From positions 1-6,238 of the forward strand of contig JAFIHO010000281.1 of assembly GCA_017849395.1 (NCBI GenBank): a stretch of 6,238 nucleotides of DNA, read 5' to 3'. The notes under the pieces were generated by a model, which was not told the DNA's origin, did not search any database, and saw only the letters and a list, made by a program, of their open reading frames with translations. Positions 6,146-6,238 of this stretch are shown here, piece after piece. The stretch's first letter is position 1. Every line of letters begins with the position of its first letter. Made by a program: the position numbers and the translations under genes. Source of the DNA: Hyphomicrobiales bacterium (GTDB taxonomy: Bacteria > Pseudomonadota > Alphaproteobacteria > Micropepsales > Micropepsaceae).

Positions 6146-6238
6146 ACAATCCGGTCATTCCCGTCCCCCGACCAGCGCGAAGCGTCAGGATGTGCGCGTG
6201 CCTCCCTCTGATGGCGCGCAACCTCGTCGCTCCATTAG
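6146..6238. other. Terminal spacer with no supported gene
   Basis: These 93 bases follow the SBP2 stop. I find no convincing intrinsic terminator: TGCGCG at 6193-6198 can pair with CGCGCA at 6215-6220, but over a 16-nt loop and without a T-run. The GGTCATTCCCG stretch near the start resembles the core of GTCATTCCCG-type intergenic repeats found in many proteobacteria, but only one imperfect copy is present. An ATG at 6190 is open to the window end without a clear ribosome site, so no gene is called. Confidence 0.4.

Noticed and set aside
6190..6238. Start of a further plus-strand gene (ATG 6190 or ATG 6211)
   Set aside because: Only 16 codons or fewer are visible, there is no clear ribosome site and no recognisable motif.
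1..6238. CRISPR array, tRNA, transposase or prophage features
   Set aside because: I saw no regularly spaced repeats, no tRNA-like cloverleaf and no transposase or phage motifs on either strand.

Overview
The window is GC-rich DNA, clearly bacterial. The style fits a Gram-negative proteobacterium, probably an alphaproteobacterium: twin-arginine (Tat)-exported family 5 solute-binding proteins, TauD/TfdA-type oxygenases and very short gene spacing. This taxonomic guess is inference; there is no rRNA or marker gene here.

Layout, left to right. (1) Positions 2-49 hold the last 15 codons of a + strand gene whose stop overlaps the next start (TAATG). (2) Positions 49-1614 (+) encode a complete Tat-exported family 5 substrate-binding protein, here called SBP1. 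A terminator-like hairpin lies inside its first codons. (3) Positions 1615-1698 are a convergent spacer with a strong hairpin. (4) Positions 1699-2535 (-) encode a TfdA-like Fe(II)/2-oxoglutarate dioxygenase. (5) Positions 2647-3459 (-) encode a LigB/DODA-type extradiol ring-cleavage dioxygenase, upstream of (4) and probably in its operon. (6) Positions 3460-3789 are a divergent control region with several dyads. (7) Positions 3790-4605 (+) encode a second, more TauD-like dioxygenase, starting at GTG. (8) Positions 4616-6145 (+) are a second family 5 SBP gene, paralogous to SBP1 and interrupted by one in-frame amber codon at 5597-5599. (9) Positions 6146-6238 contain no gene I can support.

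As a unit, this looks like a small catabolic island. Two paralogous periplasmic binding proteins flank two different 2-oxoglutarate oxygenases and a ring-opening dioxygenase. A reasonable reading is capture of one or more small organic substrates, followed by oxidative cleavage of a C-O or C-S bond by the TauD/TfdA enzymes and meta-cleavage of a catechol-type ring. The substrate cannot be read from the sequence. No ABC permease or ATPase is in the window, so the transport system is incomplete here. The most notable points are the amber-interrupted SBP2, the SBP/dioxygenase pairing and the hairpin within the SBP1 reading frame.
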